A DNA stretch of 64,000 bases from Neisseria mucosa (GCA_003028315.1 CP028150.1:1860001-1924000), one strand, 5' to 3'. Shown: positions 36,601 through 44,177, counted from the stretch's first letter. The notes: a model not told the origin generated them from the letters alone. A program made the numbers and translations.

Positions 36601-37170
36601 ATGCTCGCGCGTGTCTTTCAGACGACCCTCCGTCTCCTTGCGGCGTTCCTTATATTTGGACACGCCCGCCGCCTCCTCGATATAGGCGCGCAACTCCTCC
36701 GGCCGCGCTTCGATGATGCGCGAAATCATCCCCTGTTCGATAACGGCATAACCACGCGCGCCCACGCCCGTACCCAGAAACAAATCGGTAATGTCGCGGC
36801 GGCGCACGGTCTGATTGTTGATGAAATACGTCGATTCGCCCTGACGCGTCAACTGCCGCTTGATGCTCACCTCGGCATACTGCCCCCACGCCCCCTGCAA
36901 ACTATGGTCGCTATTGTCAAACACCAGCTCCACCGAAGCCCTCGGCGCAGGACGGCGCGTCGCCGCACCGTTAAAAATCACGTCCTGCATACTCTCGCCG
37001 CGAAGCTGCTTCGCCGAAGCCTCGCCCAACACCCAGCGCACCGCATCAATCACATTCGACTTGCCGCAGCCGTTCGGTCCGATAACCGCAACAAGCTGCC
37101 CCGGAACATGAATCGTGGTCGGGTCGGTAAAAGATTTGAAGCCGGAGAGTTTGATGTGGGTCAGACGCAT
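33688..37170 (-). CDS. smc: Chromosome segregation protein SMC
   Basis: Long coiled-coil ATPase that, with ScpA and ScpB, compacts and separates chromosomes. The 1160 residues show Walker A GPNGCGKS at 31-38, Gln/Glu/Ala-rich coiled coils at about 165-500 and 665-985, a hinge between (about 510-650), and a C-terminal head with LSGGEKALTAMSL and Walker B CLLDEVDAPLDDAN. The start MRLTHIKLSGFKSF is standard. Unlike its neighbours the gene contains two uptake sequences of other dialects (35382-35393 and 35745-35756) inside coiled-coil and hinge coding sequence, besides several AGGTCGTCTGAA copies. Confidence 0.97.
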   Translation of the reverse strand: MRLTHIKLSGFKSFTDPTTIHVPGQLVAVIGPNGCGKSNVIDAVRWVLGEASAKQLRGESMQDVIFNGAATRRPAPRASVELVFDNSDHSLQGAWGQYAEVSIKRQLTRQGESTYFINNQTVRRRDITDLFLGTGVGARGYAVIEQGMISRIIEARPEELRAYIEEAAGVSKYKERRKETEGRLKDTREHLQRLGDLQNELARQVEKLEKQAETAERYKSLTAQLNQQQDLLDYAQWQQSLAAADKATAQHQSLQAQQDETAAQVQALNEEVHALQTAEQSQQQAVHELSNKRGVLREQIARLEEQIRHQQNLHQRIERDKQAAQAQMQRIHQEQQQIRVQLEENEFQAEEKQTELAEWAMQVAEHEERLPELEEVQATLNAAFQTQQDEANRIRRELALKQQQLAHAEQTVAKHEERKGRLKQENQALNLPDEAETAAAQEAASLLQSQQEHYEEQIIAAEEALHAAREAFQTASNRFQSLRQQHITLQAQQQALSQILSQQQEAADFWQATDHAAAPQLWQHITAPAEWQHALSVILAERLHARAVPHGFVPPAPLPQGQAAWLSDDLSGGIKKSLPVQALLNQIQAQPPFQTALHHWLDGVLCAPDLSYALVHQSDLGAHQIWLTPEGHQVDKVSVLLYAKPAQESLIAQKARLDGIASELENLAPELSVAEAAFKQAEAAVRSSEVQHKNLMQQQQQHTRQYSQAQQRAAELLARTNQGQIRREHIERELAQLAEEQTVLQHTSDGLSDDIATLQEAAAELERQQQTTAHSRQEQQGRLKQAQLALLEANRQYGLAEVAVHKLNQQKQNYQQQIARLEQQTLDWQERQQELALAYETEFQNDEQHIKLDELTEAVHTLDEEYIAVQEKLAQIQEQGREQYARVQTLQTKLPQLQAATQTALLQQQEALINAKRYHQNLTERAADLDALEALTKESPKVLNSSIGSLTQQIEALGAVNLAALQELEEARERDGYYRSQSEDVQAAISLLEEAIAQIDDKTKERFKETFDAVNGKVQTFFPTLFGGGEATLKMIGDDLLTAGVSIMARPPGKKNSTIHLLSGGEKALTAMSLVFALFSLNPAPFCLLDEVDAPLDDANTSRFCNLVKEMSAQTQFLYISHNRLTMEMAEQLVGVTMQEKGVSRVVAVDIKQALEMAEP

Positions 37171-37225
37171 GGGATAAGGACGGAGAGAAAAAAATAAAGT
37201 GGGATTTTATACTAAAACATCTGAC

Positions 37226-37270
37226 AAAAGGTCGTCTGAAACCCTGTTTCGAGGTTTCAGACGACCTTTG
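37226..37270 (-). terminator. Inverted DUS pair, terminator of the flotillin gene
   Basis: AAAAGGTCGTCTGAAACC faces GGTTTCAGACGACCTTT around a short loop. It lies 27 bp past the yqiK stop and upstream of smc. Confidence 0.75.
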
Positions 37271-37296
37271 CTTTCAGACCTTCTTAACGGCGCGGC

Positions 37297-39009
37297 TTAT
37301 TCTTTGCCGATGCCTTTATCCAGCCCTTGTGTCAGACCGTTGATGTCGCCGCCGTTCAGGCCCAATTCTTTCAAGAGGCCGTCAACCAGCGGGGCTTGGC
37401 TGCGGTAGCGCAGGGCGCTGTTGACCATTTGGTCGGCGAGGCTGGCTTGTGTGGTTTGACCTTCCGACACGCCTTCGGAGCCGTTGGCAGCGCCGCTGAA
37501 TCCGCCCAAGCCGTTGACTTGCAGAATCTTGATGTCGTCGATGTTTTCCATCGGGCGCACGGATTCGCGGATGATGTCGGGCAGGTGTTTCAACAGGGCG
37601 AGGCGCACTTGCATTTCGACTTGCTCGACGCTCAGGACATTGGCAGCTTCGTTCACGGCGCGGGTACCTTCGGCATCGACTTTGTATTGCTGCTCTTGCG
37701 CTTGCGCCAGCAGGACTTTGGCATCGGCTTCACCTTTGGCTTGCAGGCGTTGTTTCTCGGCTTCGGCTTCGGCGGCAATGCGCACGGCTTCGGCGCGGTC
37801 TTGCGCGGCCTGTTTCTCGGCTTCGGCGGCGACGGTGAGCGAAATCGCGTCTTTTTGCGCGGCTTCTTCGGCGGCAATCAGTTCGACGGCTTTGGCACGT
37901 TCGGCGCGTTCGGTTTCGCGTACGGTAATCACGCTCTCTTCTTCACGCACGGCGGCGGCGCGGGCTTTGTCGGCTTCGGCTTTGGCTTCGGATTCGGCAC
38001 GCGATTTCTCGGCAACGGCGATGGCGCGGTCTTGTTCGGCAAGCTCGATGGCTTTGCGGCGCTCGACTTCTGCCTGCTCGACGGCTTGGGCTTTGCGGAT
38101 GTCTTCGTTTTTAATGTCGCGTTCGGCGGCGATGCGTTTCAAATCCACTTCGCGTTCGGCGGCGATTTTGGCTTCTTCCGCCTCGCGTTTTTTCTGCGCT
38201 TCCTGCTCGGCGATGCTGGCTTCCTGTTCGGCGCGGCGCACGGCGATTTCGCGTTCTTGTTCGAGTTTGGCGTATTCTTCTTCGCGCGAGATTTTCAGGC
38301 GTTGCTGCTCGGCTTCGAGGTTTTTGGTTTTAATCGCCAAATCGGTGTCTTGTTCGATTTCGTTGCGTTTTTTGCGGCGGCCTTCGATGGTTTCGGTCAG
38401 TTTGGTCAGACCTTCCGCATCAAAGGCGTTTTGCGGGTTGAAAAACTCAAAGCTGGTCTGGTCGAGGCCGGTCAGGGAGACGGTTTCGAGTTCGAGGCCG
38501 TTTTTAAACAAGTCTTCGCTCACGACTTGTTGCACTTTCTGAACGAAATCAACACGTTTTTCGTGCAGCTCTTCCATCGCCATTTCGGCGGCGACGGCGC
38601 GCAGGGCATCGACGAATTTACCTTCGACGAGGTCTTTCAATTCGTCGGGCGACATGGTTTTCATACCCAGCGTTTGCGCGGCGGTGGCGATGCTCTCGGC
38701 GCTGGGTTTGACGCGGACGTAAAATTCCGCCATCACATCGACGCGCATCCGGTCGCGGGTAATCAACGCCTGCTGCGCCGCGCGGCGCACTTCAAGACGC
38801 AATGTGTTCATGTTGACGGGGATGATTTCGTGCAGCACGGGCAGCACCATCGCGCCGCCGTTCATGATGACTTTTTCGCCGCCGAAGCCGGTGCGCACGA
38901 AGGAGACTTCTTTGCTGGCGCGGCGGTACAGGCGGGTGAGGATGAGGCCGAGTACGAACAGCGCGACGAGTATGACGCCGGCGATGATGCCGATGGAAAC
39001 TAAGTTCAT
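37297..39009 (-). CDS. yqiK: Flotillin-like membrane protein (YqiK/FloA type)
   Basis: SPFH-domain protein of 570 residues that organises inner-membrane microdomains. One N-terminal membrane helix (about residues 5-27) is followed by the SPFH domain (about 30-200), a long Glu/Ala/Lys coiled coil (about 205-430, EEEYAKLEQEREIAVRRAEQ region) and a Gly-rich tail. AAAGGAAA precedes the ATG at 39009. In other bacteria yqiK lies directly after yqiJ; here yqiJ is at 42506-43171 on the same strand but two IS110-type elements intervene. The flotillin is intact, so it must now depend on a promoter in the 105 bp before it or in the IS. Confidence 0.9.
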   Translation of the reverse strand: MNLVSIGIIAGVILVALFVLGLILTRLYRRASKEVSFVRTGFGGEKVIMNGGAMVLPVLHEIIPVNMNTLRLEVRRAAQQALITRDRMRVDVMAEFYVRVKPSAESIATAAQTLGMKTMSPDELKDLVEGKFVDALRAVAAEMAMEELHEKRVDFVQKVQQVVSEDLFKNGLELETVSLTGLDQTSFEFFNPQNAFDAEGLTKLTETIEGRRKKRNEIEQDTDLAIKTKNLEAEQQRLKISREEEYAKLEQEREIAVRRAEQEASIAEQEAQKKREAEEAKIAAEREVDLKRIAAERDIKNEDIRKAQAVEQAEVERRKAIELAEQDRAIAVAEKSRAESEAKAEADKARAAAVREEESVITVRETERAERAKAVELIAAEEAAQKDAISLTVAAEAEKQAAQDRAEAVRIAAEAEAEKQRLQAKGEADAKVLLAQAQEQQYKVDAEGTRAVNEAANVLSVEQVEMQVRLALLKHLPDIIRESVRPMENIDDIKILQVNGLGGFSGAANGSEGVSEGQTTQASLADQMVNSALRYRSQAPLVDGLLKELGLNGGDINGLTQGLDKGIGKE

Positions 39010-39051
39010 GGGTTTTCCTTTCTTGTTGTCGATATACCCTTGAGGGGCGTG

Positions 39052-39115
39052 GGTTCAGACGGTTTTTTTAGGGTTTGGGGTCGTCTGAAAAGGTTAAAAA
39101 TCTGGGGTTTTAAAG
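39052..39115. repeat. Direct repeat A, copy 1 (upstream of yqiK)
   Basis: GGTTCAGACGGTTTTTT through GGTTAAAAATCTGGGGTTTT, including a DUS. An imperfect copy in the same orientation is at 40507-40568, beside the second IS110 element. Confidence 0.75.
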
Positions 39116-40295
39116 GTAGCAACTGTATTTTTCACCCCGCCGGGCAAAAATACCAAAACTCAAATCAAGCCGTTCGGATACCGTTTTCGGTGGTACCGTT
39201 CCCGGCAAAATAATCACGCATCCGGGCATTCAATATCGTCAGCAGTTTGCGCATACATGCCGTAACGGCAACCTTATACGGCTTACCCTTGGACAGCAGG
39301 CGCTGGTAGAAATCCCGAATAAGCGGTTCAAAACGTGTCGCTACCACGGTAGCCATATACAGCGCCTTACGCACCGCAGACCTTCCGCCGAAGCAGTGGC
39401 TTTTGAATTTGGTTTCCCCGCTCTCCCTCGGATGCGGGGCAATGCCGACCAAACTCGCTATCCGTTTGTGCGACAGCCGTCCCAATTCGGGCAGCATCGC
39501 CATCAGCGTAGCCGTCGTTGTCGAACCGATGCCTTTGATTTGTTCCACCACTTTGGCTTTGTCGTCAAAATGCGTGTGGGTGTGGTCGTCGATTTGTTTG
39601 TCCAATTCGTCAATCAGACGGTCAAAATGGGCAATCAGTTGTTTGACGCTTTCGACTTGCGTTTCGTGAACCTGATGCAGACGGTTTTTCTCGGCAGTCC
39701 GCATCTCCACCAGTTGGTTGCGGCGGTTGACCAATGCCTCCAACACTTCCTCCGCTTCGGTGGGCGGGTGATAGAGCATGGTTTGCCAATCTTCTTTCTG
39801 CATCATCATCTGTGCGAAGAAGGCGAGCATTTGGGCATCTTTGGCATCGGTTTTGGTCAGCGACTGCGATTGGGCAAACTGATGCGTCTGACGCGGGTTG
39901 GCGATGATCACGGCTATGCCTGCGCGGTGGATGGCTTTGGCGGCGGGAATTTCGAGACCGCCGGTGCTTTCCATGACGACGAGGGCGACGTTGTGTTTTT
40001 TAAGGTATTCGATGGTATGGGCGATACCTTTGGGGTTGTTGGTTTCGGTTTTGGTTTTAGACAAAGACGAAACGGCGATGACGAAGTTTCGTTTGGCGAT
40101 GTCGATGCCTGCACAGTTGTATTGGGTACTCATCATAAACCTGCCTTGCATTCGGTTGTGTTGTCTGGCAACTGTCCGGTTGTGTCGATGGGTTGCCCGG
40201 CCGCTCCCTGAGCTACGCAACGGTTGTTTGCCTTGGTCGGATGCGGGTGGCGGCCTGGCGGTTTGTTGCTATGATACGGGTGTTTCGATATACAA
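39115..40295 (-). mobile_element. IS110-family element, copy 1
   Basis: Boundaries were set by comparison with the inverted copy at 40654-41848: identity starts at GGTAGCAACTG (39115) and ends at ATACAA before the GTCGGATTC palindrome. No terminal inverted repeats, as usual for IS110. Relative to copy 2 it lacks a 15-bp duplication and has a one-base difference in the leader. Confidence 0.75.
39165..40136 (-). CDS. IS110-family (Piv-like) transposase, copy 1
   Basis: A 323-residue DEDD recombinase related to the Moraxella pilin invertase Piv and the neisserial Piv-like proteins. The N-terminal RuvC-like domain has AGIDIAKRNF (first Asp), VVMESTGGLE (Glu) and TDAKDAQMLA (Asp pair); the C-terminal part has IKGIGSTTTATLMAML and SLVGIAPHPRESG with the Ser-containing motif of the family. 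The start at 40136 begins the Met-Met pair before STQYN. It appears full length. Confidence 0.9.
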   Translation of the reverse strand: MMSTQYNCAGIDIAKRNFVIAVSSLSKTKTETNNPKGIAHTIEYLKKHNVALVVMESTGGLEIPAAKAIHRAGIAVIIANPRQTHQFAQSQSLTKTDAKDAQMLAFFAQMMMQKEDWQTMLYHPPTEAEEVLEALVNRRNQLVEMRTAEKNRLHQVHETQVESVKQLIAHFDRLIDELDKQIDDHTHTHFDDKAKVVEQIKGIGSTTTATLMAMLPELGRLSHKRIASLVGIAPHPRESGETKFKSHCFGGRSAVRKALYMATVVATRFEPLIRDFYQRLLSKGKPYKVAVTACMRKLLTILNARMRDYFAGNGTTENGIRTA

Positions 40296-40378
40296 GGTCG
40301 GATTCTTGAATCCGACAATTTCGGTTAGGTGCAATACGGTTGAAACGGGGCGGTTCGTCGGATTCGAGAATCCGCCCT
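40296..40378. repeat. 83-bp repeat with palindromic ends, copy 1
   Basis: Bounded by GTCGGATTCTTGAATCCGAC (40297) and GTCGGATTCGAGAATCCGCC (40357), 60 bp apart. A direct copy at 40572-40654 begins 276 bp further on. Confidence 0.7.
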
Positions 40379-40401
40379 ACCATTTCTGTTTTTTGCAAAC
40401 C

Positions 40402-40487
40402 GTAGCGTGGGCTTTGCCCGCGGCCTACTGTCGTTTGAATCAAACGATCATCCGAGATGTTTGCTTCGTGGGCGAAGCCCACGCTAC
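40402..40487. repeat. REPIN-like element 4, between the two IS110 copies
   Basis: GTAGCGTGGGCTTTGCCCGCG at the left faces CGTGGGCGAAGCCCACGCTAC at the right, 86 bp in all. It lies centrally between the divergent IS110 elements. Confidence 0.6.
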
Positions 40488-40506
40488 GGACTACTTGAGA
40501 GGTGTC

Positions 40507-40568
40507 GGTTCAGACGGTTTTTTGGAATTTGAGGTCGTCTGAAAGGTTAAAAATCTGGGGTTTTAAAG
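40507..40568. repeat. Direct repeat A, copy 2
   Basis: Counterpart of 39052-39115. The last 24 bases (GGTTAAAAATCTGGGGTTTT plus AAAG) are identical between copies. Confidence 0.75.
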
Positions 40569-40571
40569 ATA

Positions 40572-40654
40572 GGTCGGATTCTTGAATCCGACAATTTCGG
40601 TTATGTGCAATACTGATGAAACGGGGCAATTTGTCGGATTCAAGAATCCGACCT
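40572..40654. repeat. 83-bp repeat with palindromic ends, copy 2
   Basis: Bounded by GTCGGATTCTTGAATCCGAC (40573) and GTCGGATTCAAGAATCCGAC (40633). It abuts the inner end of IS110 copy 2. Confidence 0.7.
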
Positions 40655-41848
40655 TGTATATCGAAACACCCGTATCATAGCAACAAACCGCCCGCCGCCA
40701 CCCGCATCCGACCAAGGCAAACAACCGTTGCGTAGCTCAGGGAGCGGCCGGGCAACCCATCGACACAACCGGACAGTTGCCAGACAACACAACCGAATGC
40801 AAGGCAGGTTTATGATGAGTACCCAATACAACTGTGCAGGCATCGACATCGCCAAACGAAACTTCGTCATCGCCGTTTCGTCTTTGTCTAAAACCAAAAC
40901 CGAAACCAACAACCCCAAAGGTATCGCCCATACCATCGAATACCTTAAAAAACACAACGTCGCCCTCGTCGTCATGGAAAGCACCGGCGGTCTCGAAATT
41001 CCCGCCGCCAAAGCCATCCACCGCGCAGGCATAGCCGTGATCATCGCCAACCCGCGTCAGACGCATCAGTTTGCCCAATCGCAGTCGCTGACCAAAACCG
41101 ATGCCAAAGATGCCCAAATGCTCGCCTTCTTCGCACAGATGATGATGCAGAAAGAAGATTGGCAAACCATGCTCTATCACCCGCCCACCGAAGCGGAGGA
41201 AGTGTTGGAGGCATTGGTCAACCGCCGCAACCAACTGGTGGAGATGCGGACTGCCGAGAAAAACCGTCTGCATCAGGTTCACGAAACGCAAGTCGAAAGC
41301 GTCAAACAACTGATTGCCCATTTTGACCGTCTGATTGACGAATTGGACAAACAAATCGACGACCACACCCACACGCATTTTGACGACAAAGCCAAAGTGG
41401 TGGAACAAATCAAAGGCATCGGTTCGACAACGACGGCTACGCTGATGGCGATGCTGCCCGAATTGGGACGGCTGTCGCACAAACGGATAGCGAGTTTGGT
41501 CGGCATTGCCCCGCATCCGAGGGAGAGCGGGGAAACCAAATTCAAAAGCCACTGCTTCGGCGGAAGGTCTGCGGTGCGTAAGGCGCTGTATATGGCTACC
41601 GTGGTAGCGACACGTTTTGAACCGCTTATTCGGGATTTCTACCAGCGCCTGCTGTCCAAGGGTAAGCCGTATAAGGTTGCCGTTACGGCATGTATGCGCA
41701 AACTGCTGACGATATTGAATGCCCGGATGCGTGATTATTTTGCCGGGAACGGTACCACCGAAAACGGTATCACCGAAAACGGTATCCGAACGGCTTGATT
41801 TGAGTTTTGGTATTTTTGCCCGACGGGGTGAAAAATACAGTTGCTACC
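40654..41848 (+). mobile_element. IS110-family element, copy 2
   Basis: Inverted, nearly identical copy of 39115-40295. The right end GTTGCTACC stops 18 bp from the stop codon of the convergent membrane gene at 41867. The pair forms an inverted repeat of about 1.2 kb per arm around a spacer of about 360 bp. Confidence 0.75.
40812..41798 (+). CDS. IS110-family (Piv-like) transposase, copy 2
   Basis: A 328-residue protein the same as copy 1 except near the C terminus, where a 15-bp tandem duplication repeats TENGI (TTENGITENGIRTA against TTENGIRTA). All DEDD-type catalytic motifs are present, so it should be active. The start at 40812 is the first of two adjacent ATGs; AGGCAGG lies just upstream. 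Confidence 0.9.
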   Translation: MMSTQYNCAGIDIAKRNFVIAVSSLSKTKTETNNPKGIAHTIEYLKKHNVALVVMESTGGLEIPAAKAIHRAGIAVIIANPRQTHQFAQSQSLTKTDAKDAQMLAFFAQMMMQKEDWQTMLYHPPTEAEEVLEALVNRRNQLVEMRTAEKNRLHQVHETQVESVKQLIAHFDRLIDELDKQIDDHTHTHFDDKAKVVEQIKGIGSTTTATLMAMLPELGRLSHKRIASLVGIAPHPRESGETKFKSHCFGGRSAVRKALYMATVVATRFEPLIRDFYQRLLSKGKPYKVAVTACMRKLLTILNARMRDYFAGNGTTENGITENGIRTA

Positions 41849-41866
41849 GAGCTTATACCTTGAATA

Positions 41867-42424
41867 TCACTGCCAACCTGTTAATTCAATCAATGCGTTT
41901 CGGGAAGCTGTTGTACAAATATTGTGTCTTCCTAAGCCCAGCAGCCCGCCGATTAATGTTGTTCCTTTGCGTTCGGTAATCAGACTGACTCCGATGATGT
42001 CACTCATATGTATACGGTCAAACTTCCTGTAAGCCCCGTCATGTCCGCCTTGATAACGGATGCGTCCGAATGCGCCGTAAATAATCAATTTTTCGCGATC
42101 AATATAAATCGATTTCCGGGTCGTCAGCCCGCACCACCAACGTTCCACGCGCCACAACCACAATAGCGTGAGCATAATAGCCAGCAGCCAAGTCATGTTG
42201 CTTGAAAGCGATAGATCCATCCATTTCACTATCTTCAGCCAGAGACCGCCTACGCCGATGAGGCCGAACAAGAAAGCAACCAAGGGTTGAAACAACAAAC
42301 CTCTGAATAACGAATGCTGAAACAGCAGCCCGTCGCCGACAACGATGACACCTCGCGGCAGCTTGTTTTTCAACGCTTCGATGCGGGATTGCATATCACG
42401 CTCGGACTGCGACAAATGATCCAT
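41867..42424 (-). CDS. Membrane protein of unknown function with PH-like C-terminal part
   Basis: The 185-residue product has two hydrophobic segments (about 45-70 and 80-98) and a soluble C-terminal region (RKSIYIDREKLIIYG onward) that resembles small bacterial PH-like/membrane-associated domains; I do not recognise a named family. It lies 81 bp downstream of yqiJ on the same strand, and on the other side the IS110 pair separates it from the flotillin gene, so it was probably the middle gene of a yqiJ-this gene-yqiK operon. The stop is 18 bp from the IS end; the frame looks complete. Confidence 0.65.
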   Translation of the reverse strand: MDHLSQSERDMQSRIEALKNKLPRGVIVVGDGLLFQHSLFRGLLFQPLVAFLFGLIGVGGLWLKIVKWMDLSLSSNMTWLLAIMLTLLWLWRVERWWCGLTTRKSIYIDREKLIIYGAFGRIRYQGGHDGAYRKFDRIHMSDIIGVSLITERKGTTLIGGLLGLGRHNICTTASRNALIELTGWQ

Positions 42425-42505
42425 ATCTATCCCCGTTTTGTTTTTCTAATTAATTGATAAAAATGATGGTTCATTGCAAACCGGCGTTTATCTGTTCAGA
42501 CGACC

Positions 42506-43171
42506 TCAATCCACCAAGCTCCCGCTCGGGTTCAAAATCGCCTTAAACGTATTCCCCTCCAGCGACACCAGCAACACCGCGTCGCCCTGTTTCAACACTT
42601 CGTCGGAATCCGGTTCTGCCATTACATAATGCTGTTGACCATACACATCCTTCACCCGCACCTGCGCCGCGCTGCCTGCCCGCGCTTCGCCCAGCACCAC
42701 TGTGCCGATGCGTCCGATTAGGCTTTCCTGCGAAACGGCGGTGGTTTCGTCTTTGGGCATGATTTTGTACAGTCCGCCCGCCGTCAGGCGCACCAGCGGC
42801 AGCGAAAGGAACCATACGGCTACCGCCGCCAGCCATCCGTTCAGATAGCTGCCGAACACGGCGGCAAAGGTCGTCTGAAACAGGTAGCCCGTCAGTCCGT
42901 ACACGGCAAGGAACACCACCATCAGCATCAACACCGGCACGCGCCCGACATACAACCAGCTCAGAAACCTGACGAACACGCCCGCGTCCGCAGCGTCCAG
43001 CCCGACTTCGGCGTGCGCGGTTTCGGTCAGGCTGTCGGGCAACAGGTTGTCCAGCCAGTCGCTGATGCCGCCCGCCAGCATGGAGATGACTTCCAACACG
43101 CCGAGCAAAACCATCAGCGCGATGGCGATGCCGAAGATTTCCGTTTCGGGGGCGTTGATTAAATTCCACAT
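42506..43171 (-). CDS. yqiJ: YqiJ-like inner-membrane protein with OB-fold domain
   Basis: The 221-residue protein has about three or four membrane segments (near 13-35, 75-97, 105-125) and a C-terminal soluble OB-fold-like region from about 145 (LIGRIGTVVLGEARAG, AVLLVSLEGNTF), the NfeD/YqiJ architecture. In E. coli YqiJ pairs with the flotillin YqiK; the flotillin here lies 3.5 kb downstream beyond the IS110 pair. AAGGAA precedes the ATG at 43171. A DUS within the gene near 42868 encodes part of a loop. Confidence 0.82.
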   Translation of the reverse strand: MWNLINAPETEIFGIAIALMVLLGVLEVISMLAGGISDWLDNLLPDSLTETAHAEVGLDAADAGVFVRFLSWLYVGRVPVLMLMVVFLAVYGLTGYLFQTTFAAVFGSYLNGWLAAVAVWFLSLPLVRLTAGGLYKIMPKDETTAVSQESLIGRIGTVVLGEARAGSAAQVRVKDVYGQQHYVMAEPDSDEVLKQGDAVLLVSLEGNTFKAILNPSGSLVD

Positions 43172-43249
43172 ATTCCGTTCCTTGTTCTGTCAACTTTCAG
43201 ACGACCTTAAATAGACTGCTTGCGAAAATTTGAATGTTTGATTGCCGTC

Positions 43250-43347
43250 ATTCCCGCTCAGGCGGGAATCCAGAAGTTTGAGATTACGGCAATCTTCAAA
43301 TAATACTTCTGAAGAATCGAGGTCTGGATTCCCGCCTGCGCGGGAAT
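43250..43347. repeat. NIME element between yqiJ and the osmC-like gene
   Basis: dRS3 ATTCCCGCTCAGGCGGGAAT (43250-43269) and ATTCCCGCCTGCGCGGGAAT (43328-43347) around a 58-bp core. Confidence 0.8.
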
Positions 43348-43398
43348 GACGGCATTTAGATTTGACCTATCCGTGCATCCCAAACAGACATTCGGTTT

Positions 43399-43881
43399 TC
43401 AGACGACCTCTTCGCTCTCAATCTCAGCGCGGCATTCAATTGGAAAGTTGACCGAGTTGGCGATGAAACACAGGCGGTGCGCTTCGTGGTGCAGTTCCAA
43501 AGCCTTGGCGCGGTCGCTTCCTGCGGCGATGGTAACGCGCGGCTTCAACACGGCGGAGACGAAACGCCCCGCGCTCCCGCCACCGCCTTCGTCCATCACC
43601 GCGTCGGCATGATCGGTGTAGGCGGTAACGCAGATGCCCGCGTCGGCACACAGGTGCAGGTACCATAATTTGTGGCAGGCAGAAACGGCGGCCAGCAGCA
43701 TTTCTTCGGGGTTCCAGTGGCCCGCATTGCCGCGGAAGGCCGGGTCGGCGGAACCGTGCAGGTCGGGCTTACCCTCGGCGGAAACGGTAAAGTTGCGCAA
43801 ATAAGCGGTGTAGGACGAAGTGCCTTCGCCGAGATTGCCCGTCCATGTTGTCACAGTGCGGTAGGTGTGTTTTTTGCTCAT
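43399..43881 (-). CDS. OsmC-family peroxiredoxin
   Basis: A 160-residue OsmC/Ohr-superfamily thiol peroxidase. The two redox Cys lie in AVSACHKLW and AHRLCFIAN, with an additional Cys pair nearby; WNPEEMLLAAVSAC is a family hallmark. It probably reduces organic hydroperoxides, though YhfA-type OsmC proteins are less defined. GAAAGGAA precedes the ATG. The last codons and stop (GTC GTC TGA) are supplied by a DUS at the 3' end. Confidence 0.88.
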   Translation of the reverse strand: MSKKHTYRTVTTWTGNLGEGTSSYTAYLRNFTVSAEGKPDLHGSADPAFRGNAGHWNPEEMLLAAVSACHKLWYLHLCADAGICVTAYTDHADAVMDEGGGGSAGRFVSAVLKPRVTIAAGSDRAKALELHHEAHRLCFIANSVNFPIECRAEIESEEVV

Positions 43882-43949
43882 TTTGACATTCCTTTCAATT
43901 ATTTACTGTTCGCGGCAATAAAAACGGTATCCGCCTTGAAACGCCGACT

Positions 43950-44177
43950 CTAGTTGAGCCAGGCATAAGCCGATGCGCCCGCCGCCAAACTGATGCCCAG
44001 CCACAGCAGGATTTTGGTTTCCGCCCATACGTCTTCCCAATATTTCCCCCGCAGCGCGCTGATGATTTCGGGGGTGAAACAGAATTTTACGCATTCGACA
44101 AATTCGTCCCAATCCTTAAACAGCAGGACATAAAGCACTGCGGCGGTTATCAAGGCAATCAAAACAGCAAAAATCAT
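43950..44177 (-). CDS. Small membrane protein, unknown function
   Basis: The 75 residues comprise a first helix (FAVLIALITAAVLYVLLF), an amphipathic middle with two Cys and a second hydrophobic segment near the C terminus (LLWLGISLAAGASAYAWL). An AGGGATAATCCC stretch lies before the ATG. It is 69 bp upstream of the OsmC-like gene on the same strand and divergent from the exported proteins on its right. No family recognised. Confidence 0.6.
   Translation of the reverse strand: MIFAVLIALITAAVLYVLLFKDWDEFVECVKFCFTPEIISALRGKYWEDVWAETKILLWLGISLAAGASAYAWLN

Noticed and set aside
37327..39003. Long open frame antisense to the flotillin gene (about 560 codons)
   Set aside because: The composition (Phe-Gly-Phe runs) is what the complement of a Glu/Ala/Lys coiled coil gives; no independent evidence.
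39115..41848. Composite transposon formed by the two IS110 copies
   Set aside because: The interval between them is only repeats with no cargo gene, and IS110 elements are not known to mobilise intervening DNA like this.
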